Shown: positions 1 through 10,400 of the stretch, piece by piece
How positions within the stretch are numbered: position 1 is the stretch's first letter
Layout of the letters: each line of letters begins with the position of its first letter
Assembly: GCF_010731615.1 (NCBI RefSeq)
Contig: NZ_AP022618.1
Span: 3,100,001 to 3,164,000, forward strand
Source: Mycolicibacterium insubricum
Lineage (GTDB): Bacteria; Actinomycetota; Actinomycetes; Mycobacteriales; Mycobacteriaceae
DNA: 64,000 bases
Direction of reading: 5' to 3'
Made by a program: the position numbers and the translations under genes
Notes under the pieces: model-generated
Databases searched by the model: none
Told to the model about the DNA's origin: nothing
Seen by the model: the letters and a program-made list of their open reading frames with translations, nothing else

Positions 1-1005
1 GATGCGGCGCAGCCGGGCGTGCCGAACGGCCAGCCCGGCGACTCGGGCGCAGCGTTCCGGGTCGGCGACATAGCTGATCAGCCCGTCGTCGTCGATCTCC
101 TTGAACGAGAACGGCACGGTGATGATGCGCCCGTCGAATTCCGGCACCGCGACCTGGCTGGCGACATCCAGCGGCGACATCCCGTCGTCGTTGCCGGTCC
201 ACGCCGCCCTGTCGGTGGTCAGGCACAGGCCCTGCAGGATCGGGATATCCAGGGCGGCAAGGTGTTCGACGTTCCAGCTATCGTCGTCGCCACCGGCGGA
301 GGCGGTCGCGGGCCGGGCGCCGCCGGCGGCCAGCACAGTGACCACCATGGCGTCGGCCCGCCCGAGAACCTCCAGCAGCTCCGGCTCGGCGGTGCGTAGC
401 GACGCGCAGTACAGCGGCAGCGCCCGGGCGCCAGCGGCTTCGATGGCGCGACACAGCGCTTCGACGTAGCCGGTGTTGCCGGCCAGTTGCTGGGCCCGGT
501 AGTACAGCACCGCCACCGTCACGCCGGAACCGTCCGTGTCGGCGGGGGTGCGTGCCAGCTCACCCCAGGACGGCAGGGCGGCGGGCTCGGCGAAGCCGTG
601 CCCGGTCATCAGGACGGTGTCGGTCAGGAAGTTGTAGAGGTTGGCCAGGTTGCCCACACCACCCTGGGCCAGGTACACGTGCGCCTGGACGGCGATACCG
701 GCCGGCACCGTGGAATGGGCCATCAGCTCGGCATCGGGGCTCTGCTCCCCGCTGACCACGACGGTCGGCAGCCCGGTAGCCAGGACCGCGTCGATGCCGT
801 CCTGCCAGGCGCGGTGCCCACCCAGGATGCGGATGACCACCAGGTCCACGCCGGCCAACAGCTCAGGCAGGTCCTCGACCAGCAGCCGGGCCGGATTGGC
901 CCACCGGTAGTTCGCTCCGCTGGCGCGGGCGGTGATGAGGTCGGTGTCCGAGGTGGACAGCAACAGCACGGTCGGTCGGGCGTCGTCTCCGGCGGGGTTG
1001 CTCAC
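1..1005 (-). CDS. cobN: CobN, cobaltochelatase large subunit (5' part only)
   Basis: This is the N-terminal 335 codons of CobN, the large subunit of the ATP-dependent cobaltochelatase that inserts cobalt into hydrogenobyrinate a,c-diamide in aerobic B12 synthesis. The reading frame is open from a GTG at 1005 to the window edge, so the gene continues to the left. Family-type stretches are visible, including VVIRILGG near residue 53 and GGVGNLANLYNFLTDTVLMT near residues 107-126. The first in-frame start after the divergent gap is GTG, followed by SNPAGDD; an ATG 7 bases upstream is in another frame. No clear ribosome binding site precedes the GTG. The gene is divergent from the LLM oxidoreductase gene with a 92-base gap. 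Assignment is firm; only the exact start is uncertain. Confidence 0.9.
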   Translation of the reverse strand, partial: MSNPAGDDARPTVLLLSTSDTDLITARASGANYRWANPARLLVEDLPELLAGVDLVVIRILGGHRAWQDGIDAVLATGLPTVVVSGEQSPDAELMAHSTVPAGIAVQAHVYLAQGGVGNLANLYNFLTDTVLMTGHGFAEPAALPSWGELARTPADTDGSGVTVAVLYYRAQQLAGNTGYVEALCRAIEAAGARALPLYCASLRTAEPELLEVLGRADAMVVTVLAAGGARPATASAGGDDDSWNVEHLAALDIPILQGLCLTTDRAAWTGNDDGMSPLDVASQVAVPEFDGRIITVPFSFKEIDDDGLISYVADPERCARVAGLAVRHARLRRI

Positions 1006-1097
1006 CTGTCATTTTCTACCGCATCGGCGTCTTCCGCTGCGAACCCCGAGGTGCCACACTCGATCGAGCGGCCGGCGCCAGCGACGATGGAGGGGCC

Positions 1098-2234
1098 ATG
1101 AAGGTCGGGATCGGCATCAATCTGGTCAACACCCGCTTCGGCCCGGGATTCGTCGCGCAGGCCGGTCTGCGGACGGCCCAGGCCACCGGATGTGACTCCC
1201 TGTGGGTCTCTGATCACCTGAATTCGCTGCTGCCGCGGGCGATCATGACACCCGCCCACACCGGAGTCGCACGCATCGCGCCGGACGTCGACGCCTGCCC
1301 GGAACCGTGGACGGTGCTGGGGGCGCTGGCGGCCGGAAGCAGGTTCCGCCGCATCCGGCTGGCCACCGGTGTCACCGACGCGAGCCGGCGCCATCCCGCG
1401 GTGACCGCGCAGGCCGCCGCCACGCTGCACCTGATGACCCGGGGTCGCGCCATTCTGGGCATCGGCACCGGGGAGATGGAGGGCAACGCGCCCTACGGGG
1501 TGGACTGGTCGCGACCGGTGGCCCGGTTCATCGAGGCGCTGGCGACCATTCGGGCGCTGTGGGATTCCGGTGGCGAGCTGGTGACCCGGGATTCGGAGTG
1601 GTTCCCGCTGCGCGACGCCTCCTTCACCCTGCCGCCGTACCAGGGCGGATGGCCCCAGATTTGGGTTGCCGCACACGGGCCGCGGATGTTGCGTGCCACC
1701 GGCCGCTACGCCGACGCCTGGCTTCCGGGGTTCCTGTTCACCCCGCACCTCTACGCTGACGGGCTGGAGCAGGTGCGGGCGGCCGCGGACGACGCCGGTC
1801 GGGACCCGGCCGGCATCGTCGCCGCGAACTGGTTCTTCGTGGTGACGGGACGCTCGCGCGGTGAGGTGGACGACGTCTTGAACAGCACGGTAGCCAGGGC
1901 GTTCGCGCTCACCGCGTCCGCCGCGGACTGGGCGCGGCACGGGACCCGGCATCCGATGGGCGACGACTTCGCCGGGGCCAACGAGATTCTGCCCCAGCTG
2001 CTGGACGAGGCCACGGTGCTGGAATACACCCGCGTGGTCCCGGAATCGCTGCTGCGGGAGACGATCCTGGCCGGCACTTCCGACGAGATCCTGGACCAGC
2101 TCGCCGAGTGGCGCCATCACGGACTGGGCTATGGCGTGTTCACCGACATCAGCATGGCCGGCCCGAGCTTGCGCCGCGGTCTGGCGGCGGGGCTGCCGTT
2201 CGCCAGGATCCTGCGAGGCGCCCGGCGCCTGTAA
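1098..2234 (+). CDS. LLM-class (luciferase-like) oxidoreductase, probably F420- or flavin-dependent
   Basis: A 378-residue protein of the luciferase-like monooxygenase family. It begins with a beta strand typical of the TIM barrel (MKVGIGINLVN), has WVSDHL near residue 37, RRIRLATGVTDASRRHP near residue 85 and GRAILGIGTGEMEGNAPYG near residue 120. These are family positions that line the cofactor pocket in F420-dependent enzymes such as the phthiodiolone ketoreductase group. The ATG at 1098 has a good ribosome binding site (GGAGGGG). It lies between cobN and cobG, 24 bases before cobG. The substrate is unknown; nothing in the sequence ties it to cobalamin except position. FMN instead of F420 cannot be excluded. 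Confidence 0.8.
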   Translation: MKVGIGINLVNTRFGPGFVAQAGLRTAQATGCDSLWVSDHLNSLLPRAIMTPAHTGVARIAPDVDACPEPWTVLGALAAGSRFRRIRLATGVTDASRRHPAVTAQAAATLHLMTRGRAILGIGTGEMEGNAPYGVDWSRPVARFIEALATIRALWDSGGELVTRDSEWFPLRDASFTLPPYQGGWPQIWVAAHGPRMLRATGRYADAWLPGFLFTPHLYADGLEQVRAAADDAGRDPAGIVAANWFFVVTGRSRGEVDDVLNSTVARAFALTASAADWARHGTRHPMGDDFAGANEILPQLLDEATVLEYTRVVPESLLRETILAGTSDEILDQLAEWRHHGLGYGVFTDISMAGPSLRRGLAAGLPFARILRGARRL

Positions 2235-2246
2235 TCGCCGTCGGCC

Positions 2247-2258
2247 TACCCTGGACGC
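2247..2258 (+). promoter_or_regulatory. Candidate leaderless promoter of cobG
   Basis: TACCCT at 2247-2252 fits the mycobacterial -10 pattern TAnnnT and ends six bases before the GTG of cobG. Transcription would begin at or next to the start codon, giving a leaderless mRNA. No ribosome binding site is visible, which agrees with this. It also implies that cobG can be transcribed apart from the LLM gene, which ends only 24 bases upstream. This is inference from position and motif. Confidence 0.5.
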
Positions 2259-3434
2259 GTGGCGCGCACCCGCTCCGACGACGCCTGCCCGGGCACGCGG
2301 CAGTTGCACACCGCGGCCGACGGGGCGCTGGCCCGGGTCCGGCTGCCCGGTGGCCTGCTCACCCACGAGCAGTTGCACGCACTGGCCCTGACATCCGCCG
2401 AGTTCGGCTCCGGCACATTGGAACTGACCGCGCGAGCGAGTCTGCAGATCCGCGGCATCGCCGTCGAAAACGAGACCGAGGTGGTCGCCGCCGTGGGGGC
2501 CGCCGGACTGCTGCCCTCGGCGACGCACGAGCGGGTGCGCAATATCGTCGCCTCACCGCTGTCCGGGCGATCGGGCGGCTTGCGCGACGTCCACCCGTTG
2601 GTCGCCGAGTTGGACGCAGCGATCTGTGCGGATCCGGTGCTGGCCGGTCTGCCCGGTCGGTTTCTGTTCGCCCTGGACGACGGGCGCGGCGACGTGGCCG
2701 GCCTCGGCGCCGATGTCGCACTGCGGATGTGCGACGACGGCAACGCCGCCCTGCTACTCGCCGGTGCCGACACCGGGGTGCGACTGGCCGCCGATGCGGG
2801 GCTGCCGGCGCTGGTCGAGGTCGCCCGACGGTTCGTCGCGGTCCGCGGAACGGCTTGGCGGATCGCCGAACTCGACGATCCGGGTCTGCTACTGGACGGG
2901 TTCGCGGTGACCGCGCCAGCCGGTGAACGGGCTGCGGTGAGCGCCCGCGGGCCGGTCGGCTGGATCACCCAGGATGTCCCCGCGGACCAGGTGAGCCTGG
3001 CCGCCGCGGTGCCGCTGGGCGTGCTGCCGGCGCGGACCGCGGAGTTCCTGGCGGCGATCGAATCCCCCCTGGTGGTGACGCCGTGGCGATCGATACTGGT
3101 TTGCGACCTCGACGAGGGGGTGGCCGACACCGCGTTGCGGGTGCTGGCGCCCATGGGGCTGGTGTTCGACGACGGGTCGCGCTGGGTTTCGGTCAGTGCC
3201 TGTACCGGATTGCCCGGGTGCGCGAAGTCCCGGGCGGACGTGCGCGCCGATGCCGCCGCCGCGGTGGCCGGTGGGCCGATTCATCTGGATGCGGCCGAGG
3301 ACATCACGCTGGAGGGGCTGGCCGGGGGTGGTCACCTTCACTTCGCCGGCTGCGAGCGGGCGTGCGGGAATCCGCACGTCGGCGACCTACTGGTCGCCGA
3401 GAACGGCGGCTATCAGCGAGTTCAGACGCCGTAG
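2259..3434 (+). CDS. cobG: CobG, precorrin-3B synthase
   Basis: CobG (391 residues) is the monooxygenase that converts precorrin-3A to precorrin-3B in aerobic cobalamin synthesis. It belongs to the nitrite/sulfite reductase ferredoxin-like family: the N-terminal half has LELTARASLQIRGI near residues 52-65, and the C-terminal half has the cluster-binding cysteines CTGLPGC near residues 315-321 and CERACGNP near residues 365-372. The length is close to the family's. The GTG at 2259 is preceded by a -10-like TACCCT. In M. tuberculosis, as I remember it, cobH follows directly; here a gene block on the other strand follows, and cobH lies about 20 kb further on. The 3' end overlaps the converging small gene by 13 bases. 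Confidence 0.92.
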   Translation: MARTRSDDACPGTRQLHTAADGALARVRLPGGLLTHEQLHALALTSAEFGSGTLELTARASLQIRGIAVENETEVVAAVGAAGLLPSATHERVRNIVASPLSGRSGGLRDVHPLVAELDAAICADPVLAGLPGRFLFALDDGRGDVAGLGADVALRMCDDGNAALLLAGADTGVRLAADAGLPALVEVARRFVAVRGTAWRIAELDDPGLLLDGFAVTAPAGERAAVSARGPVGWITQDVPADQVSLAAAVPLGVLPARTAEFLAAIESPLVVTPWRSILVCDLDEGVADTALRVLAPMGLVFDDGSRWVSVSACTGLPGCAKSRADVRADAAAAVAGGPIHLDAAEDITLEGLAGGGHLHFAGCERACGNPHVGDLLVAENGGYQRVQTP

Positions 3435-3568
3435 CGCAGCAGTTCGGCCTGGGTGATCAGCCGCTCGTGCTTGGCCGGGAACTCCCGGCTCTTCATCGGG
3501 TGGCGGAAGTAGGACCAGGCGATCCGCCCCACCCGCGACTGGGTAAACGGGTTGATTTGCACTGCCAT
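3422..3568 (-). CDS. Small protein of unknown function (48 residues)
   Basis: A 48-residue basic protein beginning MAVQINPFTQ and ending AELLRYGV. The open frame extends upstream to 3688, but the ATG at 3568 has an excellent ribosome binding site (CAGGAG, two bases before ATG), so I take the shorter form. It has no signal peptide or membrane segment; it contains several Arg/Lys residues and an aromatic WSYF stretch. Its 3' end overlaps the end of cobG by 13 bases in convergent orientation. It has a long AT-richer upstream region of its own and sits at the edge of the block that separates cobG from cobH. I do not recognise the family. It is probably a real gene because of the ribosome binding site, but translation is not proven. 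Confidence 0.6.
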   Translation of the reverse strand: MAVQINPFTQSRVGRIAWSYFRHPMKSREFPAKHERLITQAELLRYGV

Positions 3569-3918
3569 CACTCCTGCGGTCGAGAATATTTGCTGACCCG
3601 AGGGCTCAGCGTACCGCAGTACCCTCGCGCAATCATTAGAACGCCGCGATTCGGCAAACCACCGTAGGCGCGCCGAGTAAATTTCCAATGTTACTGATGT
3701 GACGGGTGTGACTCAATCTTAAGAAGCGGGATGATATATCGGCTGGGATTCGAGCAGGCCGCGCGCCATTTCCACAGGAATCTCATGAATTACCCAGAGT
3801 CCACGGCGAAGTTTCTGGCAAACACTCCGTAGCCCAGCTACCAAGCCCGGACCGTGTTGAGGCTCACACTATCGACCAATGTCACGCGCGGTTTTCGGGT
3901 TGCCGTGGGCCCTCCGTC
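3569..3918. other. Gene-free interval, AT-richer than its surroundings
   Basis: No convincing gene is visible here. Several stretches are much more AT-rich than the flanks, for example around 3672-3690 and 3716-3745. On the minus strand the interval would carry the promoter of the small gene at 3422-3568; TACGCT (minus strand, about 3608-3613) is a possible -10. The composition change fits a junction between two genome segments, since the cob genes end at 3434 and gltD begins at 3971. No inverted or direct terminal repeat of an insertion sequence is seen. Confidence 0.5.
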
Positions 3919-3968
3919 GTTCGACGACGGCCGCCTCCGGGGCAACCCGGAGACGGCCGTCGTCGAAC
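3919..3968 (-). terminator. Strong hairpin terminator after gltD
   Basis: Two 23-base arms (3919-3941 and 3946-3968) pair at 22 of 23 positions around a four-base loop (GCAA). The hairpin begins two bases after the gltD stop codon. There is no T-tract after it, which is common for mycobacterial terminators. It would end transcription of gltB-gltD. Confidence 0.85.
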
Positions 3969-3970
3969 AG

Positions 3971-5437
3971 TCAGCGCTGCGGCGCCGCCGTCGGCTTGAT
4001 CGGCGCCGGAAGCGCCGTCTCCCCCATCAGGAACCGGTCGACCGCCGCCGCGGCGGCGCGGCCCTCGGCGATCGCCCAGACGATAAGCGACTGCCCGCGG
4101 CCCATGTCGCCGGCCACGAACACCCCGGGCTCCGACGTCTGAAAGGCGTCGTCCCGGTACACGTTCCCGCGGTCGGTGAGCTCGACGCCCAGCTCGCTCA
4201 ACAGCCCCTCGCGCTCCGGGCCGACGAAGCCCATCGCCAGGAACACGATGTCGGCGGGCAGTTCGAAGTCCGAGCCCTCGACCTTCTCGAACCGGCCGCC
4301 CTTCATCTCGACCTCGTGCACCTTGAGCGCGGTGACGTGGCCGTCGGCGCCGACGAACTCCTCGGTGTTGACCGAGAACACCCGCTCGCCGCCCTCCTCG
4401 TGCGCCGAGGACACCCGGAACATCAGCGGGTAGGTCGGCCACGGGGTGGACGCGGCCCGGGTCTCCGGCGGCCGGGGCATGATCTCGAACTGGTGCACGC
4501 TGGCCGCACCCTGGCGGTGGCTGGTACCCAGACAGTCCGCGCCGGTGTCGCCGCCGCCGATGATGACCACCTTCTTACCCTTGGCGGTGATCGGCGGCTC
4601 GCCATCGGGGCCCAGCACGTCGTCGCCGAGCTGAACCCGGTTGGCCCAGGGCAGGAACTCCATGGCCTGGTGAATGCCGTCGAGCTCGCGGCCCGGAATC
4701 GGCAGGTCCCGCCACGCGGTGGCACCACCGGCCAGCACGACGGCGTCGAAGTCCTCGCGCAACTGCTCGACGGTGAGGTCCACGCCCACGTTGACCCCGG
4801 TGCGGAACTCGGTGCCCTCGGCGGCCATCTGCTCCAGCCGCCTGTCGATGTGGCGCTTTTCCATCTTGAATTCCGGGATGCCGTAGCGCAGCAGGCCACC
4901 GATGCGGTCGGCGCGCTCGAACACCGTCACCGTGTGTCCCGCCCGGGTCAGCTGCTGGGCCGCGGCCAGCCCGGCCGGTCCGGAGCCGACGACGGCGACC
5001 TTCTTCCCGGTGTGCACGTCAGGGGGCAGCGGCACGATCCAGCCCTCGGCCCAGGCGTTGTCGACGAGCTCGACCTCAACCTGCTTGATGGTGACCGGAT
5101 CCTGGTTGATGCCGAGCACGCACGACGCCTCACACGGCGCGGGGCACAGCCGCCCGGTGAACTCCGGGAAGTTGTTGGTGGCGTGCAGGCGTTCGATGCC
5201 GTCGCGCCAGCGACTCCGGAACACCAGGTCGTTCCACTCCGGGATCAGATTCCCCAGCGGACAGCCATTGTGGCAGAACGGGATACCGCAGTCCATACAG
5301 CGCGACGCCTGCACCGCCAGAGTGTCGTGGTCGAACTCCTGATAGACCTCTTTCCAGTCTTTCAGACGCAGGTCGACGGGCCGGCGGACCGGCAGTTCGC
5401 GGTGGGTGTGCTTGAGGAAGCCACTTGGATCACCCAC
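3971..5437 (-). CDS. gltD: GltD, glutamate synthase small subunit
   Basis: GltD (488 residues) passes electrons from NADPH through FAD and iron-sulfur clusters to GltB, which makes two glutamates from glutamine and 2-oxoglutarate. Visible features are two N-terminal cysteine groups ([17 protein letters not shown] near residues 47-63 and [10 protein letters not shown] near 96-105), the FAD-binding [13 protein letters not shown] near 152 and the NADPH-binding [11 protein letters not shown] near 294. Length matches the family. The GTG start overlaps the end of gltB by eight bases, so the two are translationally coupled. A strong hairpin follows the stop. Confidence 0.95.
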   Translation of the reverse strand: MGDPSGFLKHTHRELPVRRPVDLRLKDWKEVYQEFDHDTLAVQASRCMDCGIPFCHNGCPLGNLIPEWNDLVFRSRWRDGIERLHATNNFPEFTGRLCPAPCEASCVLGINQDPVTIKQVEVELVDNAWAEGWIVPLPPDVHTGKKVAVVGSGPAGLAAAQQLTRAGHTVTVFERADRIGGLLRYGIPEFKMEKRHIDRRLEQMAAEGTEFRTGVNVGVDLTVEQLREDFDAVVLAGGATAWRDLPIPGRELDGIHQAMEFLPWANRVQLGDDVLGPDGEPPITAKGKKVVIIGGGDTGADCLGTSHRQGAASVHQFEIMPRPPETRAASTPWPTYPLMFRVSSAHEEGGERVFSVNTEEFVGADGHVTALKVHEVEMKGGRFEKVEGSDFELPADIVFLAMGFVGPEREGLLSELGVELTDRGNVYRDDAFQTSEPGVFVAGDMGRGQSLIVWAIAEGRAAAAAVDRFLMGETALPAPIKPTAAPQR

Positions 5438-8400
5438 GAGCGGCCGCCATGATCACGTCGCTCAGCTCGGTCTCGGTCAGTCCCGAGTCCGCCGCTTCGG
5501 CGATCGCCGCCATTACCCGTTTGTAGTCGCGTGGCATCACCTTGACGAACTTCCTCTGCTCGGTGTCCCAGTCGGCCAGCACGCGCCGGCCGACAGCGGA
5601 ATCGGTGGCCTCCACATGCGCGGAGATGATCTGCGCCAACCAATCGGCGTCCTCGCCGTCGATGGCCTCGAGCTCGACCATCTCACCGTTGAGGTTGGTC
5701 TCCAATGCGTTTTCCGGGTCATAGACGAACGCCACCCCGCCGGACATGCCGGCGGCGAAGTTGCGCCCGGTGCGGCCCAGGATGACCACCCGGCCGCCGG
5801 TCATGTACTCGCAGCCGTGGTCACCGACGCCCTCCACAACCGCGGTGGCACCGGAGTTGCGCACCGCGAACCGCTCGCCCACCACACCGCGCAGGAAGGC
5901 CTGGCCGCTGGTGGCGCCGAACAGGATCACGTTGCCGCCGATGATGTTGTCCTCGGCGACGTAGTCCGCCGGCGCCCGCAGCGACGGCCGCACCACGATC
6001 CGGCCGCCGGACAGGCCCTTGCCGACGTAGTCGTTGGCGTCGCCGTGCACCCGCAGCGTGATGCCGCGCGGCACGAATGCCCCGAAGCTGTTGCCGGCCG
6101 ACCCGGTGAAGGTCAGGTCGATGGTCCCGTCGGGCAGGCCCTGCTCACCGTATGCCTTGGTGACCTCGTGGCCGAGCATGGTGCCGACGGTGCGGTTGAC
6201 GTTGCTGATGGCGTGCTCCACCTGCACCGGGGTGCCCGAGTCCAGGGCGGCCCGGCAGGCCACGATCAGCTGCTGGTCCAGCGCCTTGTCCAGGCCGTGG
6301 TCCTGCTTGGAGGTGCAGTACAGGTCCTGGTTCATGAACGCCGACTCCGGCTCGTGCAGCACCGCCGACAGGTCGAGTTTGTAGGCCTTCCAGTACTGGC
6401 GGGCGCGCACCGTGTCGAGCATGCCGACCTGGCCGATCGCCTCGTTGAGGGTACGGAAACCCAACTGCGCCAGCAGCTCCCGGACTTCCTCGGCCAGGAA
6501 CAGGAAGAAGTTCTCGACGAACTCCGGCTTGCCGGTGAACCGCTCGCGCAGCACGGGGTTCTGGGTGGCCACACCCACCGGGCAGGTGTCGAGGTGGCAG
6601 ACCCGCATCATGATGCAGCCCGACACCACCAGCGGCGCGGTGGCGAAGCCGTATTCCTCGGCGCCCAGCAGCGCCGCGATCATCACGTCGCGGCCGGTCT
6701 TGAGCTGACCGTCGACCTGCACCACGATCCGGTCCCGAAGCCCGTTGAGCAGCAACGTCTGCTGGGTTTCGGCCAGCCCGAGCTCCCACGGGGCCCCGGC
6801 GTGCTTCTGCGAGGTCAGCGGGGTGGCGCCGGTGCCGCCGTCGTGCCCGGAGATCAGCACGACGTCGGCGTGCGCCTTGGACACGCCCGCGGCGACGGTG
6901 CCGACGCCGTTCTCGCTGACCAGCTTGACGTGTACGCGGGCCTCGGGATTGGCGTTCTTCAGGTCGTGGATCAGCTGCGCCAGATCCTCGATCGAGTAGA
7001 TGTCGTGGTGCGGCGGCGGGGAGATCAGCCCGACCCCCGGGGTGGAGTGCCGGACCTCGGCCACCCACGGGTACACCTTGTGCCCCGGAAGCTGGCCGCC
7101 TTCACCGGGTTTGGCGCCCTGGGCCATCTTGATCTGGATATCGCTGCAGTTGGTCAGGTAGTTGCTGGTGACACCGAAGCGCGCCGAGGCCACCTGCTTG
7201 ATGGCACTGCGGCGCCAGTCGCCGTTGGCATCCGGGGTGAAGCGGTCCACCGACTCGCCGCCCTCACCCGAATTCGACCGTCCGCCAAGGCGGTTCATCG
7301 CGATCGCCAGGGTCTCGTGGGCCTCGGCGGAGATCGAGCCGTAGCTCATCGCGCCGGTGGAGAAGCGTTTGACGATCTCCGCGGCTGGCTCCACCTCCTC
7401 GATCGGGACCGGCGGGCGCACACCTTCTTTGAAGGTCAGCAGGCCGCGCAGCGAGTGCATCTTCTCGCTCTGATCGTTGACCAGCGCGGTGTACTCCTTG
7501 AACACCTCGTACTGGCCGGTGCGGGTGGAGTGCTGCAGCTTGAACACGGTGTCCGGGTTGAACAGGTGGTACTCACCCTCGCGGCGCCACTGGTACTCAC
7601 CGCCCACCTCGAGTTCCCGGTGGGCGCGCTCGTCGGGCCGGTCCAGGAACGCCAGCGAGTGCCGCAACGCCACGTCGGCGGCGATCTCGTCCAGGCCGAT
7701 GCCGCCGGTCGGGCACGCCAGACCGGTGAAGTACTCGTCGAGGAGCCGGCGGCTGATGCCGATCGGCTGGAACAGCTGGGCGCCGGTGTAGGACGCCAGG
7801 GTGGAGATGCCCATCTTGGACATCACCTTCAGCACGCCCTTGCCGGCGGCCTTGACGTAGTTGTCCTTGGCCTTGTCGCTGGAGAGCCCCTCGATGAGGC
7901 CGCGGTCGATGAGGTCCTCGATCGACTCGAAGGCCATGTACGGGTTGATCGCGGCGGCGCCGAAGCCGATCAGCAGGGCCATGTGGTGCACCTCGCGGGC
8001 GTCACCGGACTCCACCACTAGACCGACCTGGGTGCGGCTGCCCTCGCGGACCAGGTGGTGGTGCACGGCGGCCGTCGACAGCAACGACGGGATCGGGGCC
8101 AGCCACTCGTTGGACTCCCGGTCGGACAAGACGATCAGCCGGGCGCCGTTGCGGATGGCCTGCGACACCCGCTTGCGGACGTCTTCGAGCGCCTTGCGCA
8201 ACCCCGGGCCGCCGTCGGCGACCGGGTAGAGGCACTGGATCACCGCCGCACGCAGGTTGTGCCTGCGGCCACGGATCTCGTGGTCCGGGTCGACGTTGAC
8301 CAGCTTGGCCAAATCGGCGTTGCGCAGGATGGGCTGCGGCAGCACGATCTGGCGACAGGAGTTCTCGTCGGGGTTGAGCAGGTCGCCCTCGGGGCCGATG

Positions 8401-10037
8401 ACGGCCTGCAGGCTGGTGACGACCTCCTCGCGGATGGCGTCCAGCGGCGGGTTGGTGACCTGGGCGAACAGCTGCTGGAAGTAGTCGAACAGCATCCGCG
8501 GCCGCTGGGACAGCACGGCGATCGGGGTGTCGGTGCCCATCGAGCCCAGCGCCTCGGCCCCGCTGCGGGCCATCGGCGCGACCAGCAGGTTCACCTCTTC
8601 GTAGGTGTAGCCGAAGATCTGCTGGCGGGCCACCACGCGGTGGTGCGGCATCTTGACGTAATTGCCCTGCGGCAGTTCGTCGAGGTGGAACAGCCCGTCG
8701 TCGAGCCACTGGGCGTACGGCTCGGCGGCGGCGAGTTCGGCCTTGATCTCGGCGTCGGAGACGATCCGGCCCTGGGCGGTGTCGACCAGGAACATCTTGC
8801 CCGGCTGCAGCCGCAGCCGCTTGACGACGGTGGCCGGGTCCAGGTCCAGCACGCCGACCTCCGAGGCCATCACGACCAGCCCGTCGTCGGTGACCCAGAC
8901 GCGCGACGGGCGCAGTCCGTTGCGGTCGAGCACGGCGCCGACGACGGTGCCGTCGGTGAAGCACACCGAGGCCGGGCCGTCCCACGGCTCCATCAGGGAG
9001 GCGTGGTAGCGGTAGAACGCCCGCAGCGCGGGGTCCATCGACTCGTTGCGCTCCCAGGCCTCCGGGATCATCATCAGCACCGCGTGGGCGATGCTGCGGC
9101 CACCCAGGTGCAGTAGTTCCAGCACCTCGTCGAACCGGGCGGTGTCCGAGGCGCCCGGGGTGCAGACCGGGAAGATCTTGTTGAGGTCGTTGTGGTAGCC
9201 GAAGACGTCGGTGTGGATGAGCGCCTCGCGGGCCTTCATCCAGTTCTCGTTGCCGTTGACGGTGTTGATCTCACCGTTGTGCGCGACCCGGCGGAACGGG
9301 TGGGCCAGCGGCCAGGACGGGAAGGTGTTGGTGGAAAACCGCGAGTGCACGATGCCCAGCGCGCTTTCCATCCGGTCGTCCTGCAGGTCGAGGTAGAACT
9401 CGCGCAGCTGCGGGGTGGTCAGCATGCCCTTGTAGACGAACGTCGCACCAGAAAGGCTCGGGAAGTACACGGTCTCCCGGCCGGGGCCGTCCTGGCCGGG
9501 GCCCTTGGTGCCGAGTTCGTGTTCGGCCCGCTTGCGGATGACGTAGGCGCGGCGCTCGAGTTCCATTCCGGAGGCGCCGCCGAGGAAGATCTGCCGGAAC
9601 ACCGGCATGGCGTCACGGGCGAGTGCCCCCAGCAGCGAATCGTCGGTGGGGACATCGCGCCAGCCGAGCACCTCCAGGCCCTCGGCCTCGACGATCTTCT
9701 CGACGGCCGCGCACGCGGCGGTCGCCTCACGCTCGGACTGCGGCAGGAAGGCGATGCCGGTGGCGTAGCTTCCGGCCTCGGGCAGCTCGATGGGGTTTTC
9801 CTGCTCGAGGCAGGCCTCGCGGAAGAACCGGTCGGGGACCTGGATCAGGATGCCCGCGCCGTCGCCGGTGTTGGGTTCGGCGCCGGCGGCTCCGCGGTGT
9901 TCCAGGTTGAGCAGGGCGGTGATCGCCTTGTCGACGATGTCGCGGCTGCGGCGGCCGTGCATATCGACGACCATCGCGACGCCGCACGAATCGTGCTCGT
10001 ACGCGGGGTTGTAGAGGCCTACGCTGCTCGGCGGCAT
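5430..10037 (-). CDS. gltB: GltB, glutamate synthase large subunit
   Basis: GltB (1535 residues) is the large subunit of NADPH-dependent glutamate synthase. The glutaminase domain starts near the N-terminus with the cysteine nucleophile C18 in HDSCGVAMV, which requires removal of a short propeptide. The central FMN-binding synthase domain includes the 3Fe-4S cysteines in [15 protein letters not shown] near residue 1140. The C-terminal part is the GXGXG beta-helix domain (for example [12 protein letters not shown]). The open frame extends to 10292, but the ATG at 10037 gives the expected length and N-terminus and has an AGGTGG element before it. It is followed by gltD with an eight-base overlap. 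Confidence 0.96.
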   Translation of the reverse strand: MPPSSVGLYNPAYEHDSCGVAMVVDMHGRRSRDIVDKAITALLNLEHRGAAGAEPNTGDGAGILIQVPDRFFREACLEQENPIELPEAGSYATGIAFLPQSEREATAACAAVEKIVEAEGLEVLGWRDVPTDDSLLGALARDAMPVFRQIFLGGASGMELERRAYVIRKRAEHELGTKGPGQDGPGRETVYFPSLSGATFVYKGMLTTPQLREFYLDLQDDRMESALGIVHSRFSTNTFPSWPLAHPFRRVAHNGEINTVNGNENWMKAREALIHTDVFGYHNDLNKIFPVCTPGASDTARFDEVLELLHLGGRSIAHAVLMMIPEAWERNESMDPALRAFYRYHASLMEPWDGPASVCFTDGTVVGAVLDRNGLRPSRVWVTDDGLVVMASEVGVLDLDPATVVKRLRLQPGKMFLVDTAQGRIVSDAEIKAELAAAEPYAQWLDDGLFHLDELPQGNYVKMPHHRVVARQQIFGYTYEEVNLLVAPMARSGAEALGSMGTDTPIAVLSQRPRMLFDYFQQLFAQVTNPPLDAIREEVVTSLQAVIGPEGDLLNPDENSCRQIVLPQPILRNADLAKLVNVDPDHEIRGRRHNLRAAVIQCLYPVADGGPGLRKALEDVRKRVSQAIRNGARLIVLSDRESNEWLAPIPSLLSTAAVHHHLVREGSRTQVGLVVESGDAREVHHMALLIGFGAAAINPYMAFESIEDLIDRGLIEGLSSDKAKDNYVKAAGKGVLKVMSKMGISTLASYTGAQLFQPIGISRRLLDEYFTGLACPTGGIGLDEIAADVALRHSLAFLDRPDERAHRELEVGGEYQWRREGEYHLFNPDTVFKLQHSTRTGQYEVFKEYTALVNDQSEKMHSLRGLLTFKEGVRPPVPIEEVEPAAEIVKRFSTGAMSYGSISAEAHETLAIAMNRLGGRSNSGEGGESVDRFTPDANGDWRRSAIKQVASARFGVTSNYLTNCSDIQIKMAQGAKPGEGGQLPGHKVYPWVAEVRHSTPGVGLISPPPHHDIYSIEDLAQLIHDLKNANPEARVHVKLVSENGVGTVAAGVSKAHADVVLISGHDGGTGATPLTSQKHAGAPWELGLAETQQTLLLNGLRDRIVVQVDGQLKTGRDVMIAALLGAEEYGFATAPLVVSGCIMMRVCHLDTCPVGVATQNPVLRERFTGKPEFVENFFLFLAEEVRELLAQLGFRTLNEAIGQVGMLDTVRARQYWKAYKLDLSAVLHEPESAFMNQDLYCTSKQDHGLDKALDQQLIVACRAALDSGTPVQVEHAISNVNRTVGTMLGHEVTKAYGEQGLPDGTIDLTFTGSAGNSFGAFVPRGITLRVHGDANDYVGKGLSGGRIVVRPSLRAPADYVAEDNIIGGNVILFGATSGQAFLRGVVGERFAVRNSGATAVVEGVGDHGCEYMTGGRVVILGRTGRNFAAGMSGGVAFVYDPENALETNLNGEMVELEAIDGEDADWLAQIISAHVEATDSAVGRRVLADWDTEQRKFVKVMPRDYKRVMAAIAEAADSGLTETELSDVIMAAARG

Positions 10038-10293
10038 AACCACCTGACCCTTCGCTAGGTCCGGGGTCGTCCGGCGGCGCTGCGGTGCGCCGCCCGTCGT
10101 CCTCGGATGAGGGGGTGGCGCGGATGCGTCCCCCGGTCTCCAGATGTGGTCGACGACGCCTCGTTGCGCCGCACACTGTCGGGGGCGGGCTGCGCCCCAC
10201 GACCGTTCGTGTCCCCGGGGCCCGCCATGCAGCGCTGGACGGCGGCCCGTTTCGATTGGGTCACAAGAATCAGTAAAACGATAAAGCAACACC

Positions 10294-10348
10294 GGCCCGG
10301 CGCGCCAATTTCGGGAGGAAAAACCCTCTCGATGGCGCGGTCCGGGCC
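10294..10348. other. Long imperfect inverted repeat upstream of gltB
   Basis: The arms GGCCCGG plus CGCGCCA (10294-10307) pair with TGGCGCG and CCGGGCC (10333-10348) with a two-base bulge, and an inner GGGAGG/CCCTCTC helix closes on an A5 loop. It lies about 255 bases before gltB and just after the terminator of the exported-protein gene. It may be a second terminator, or a folded 5' leader of gltB if transcription starts upstream. The rest of 10038-10400 shows no gene. Confidence 0.5.
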
Positions 10349-10353
10349 GCTAT

Positions 10354-10390
10354 CCGCCCCGTGAGCCGCCTCCCCACGGCTCCGGGGCGG
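10354..10390 (-). terminator. Hairpin terminator after the exported-protein gene
   Basis: CCGCCCCG with TGAGCCG pairs with CGGCTCC plus GGGGCGG through one bulge. The hairpin lies 10 bases after the TAA of the gene at 10401-11489 and would separate it from gltB. Confidence 0.65.
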
Positions 10391-10400
10391 GTCTGAGTGG

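Noticed and set aside
1006..1097. Cobalamin riboswitch near cobN or cobG
   Set aside because: The gap is only 92 bases and has a short GCCACA-like string but no recognisable B12 box or pseudoknot elements; cobG and cobH look leaderless.
1002..2528. Minus-strand open frame of 508 codons opposite the LLM gene
   Set aside because: Arg/Gly-rich with no family pattern, while the plus strand has a clear LLM oxidoreductase; a shadow.
3435..3970. Insertion sequence or integrase scar at the cobG/gltD junction
   Set aside because: No transposase remnant, terminal inverted repeats or target-site duplication could be seen.
5406..8021. Long plus-strand open frame (871 codons) opposite gltB
   Set aside because: It lies entirely within gltB on the other strand, is His/Arg/Val-rich and shows no domain; a GC-codon shadow of gltB.
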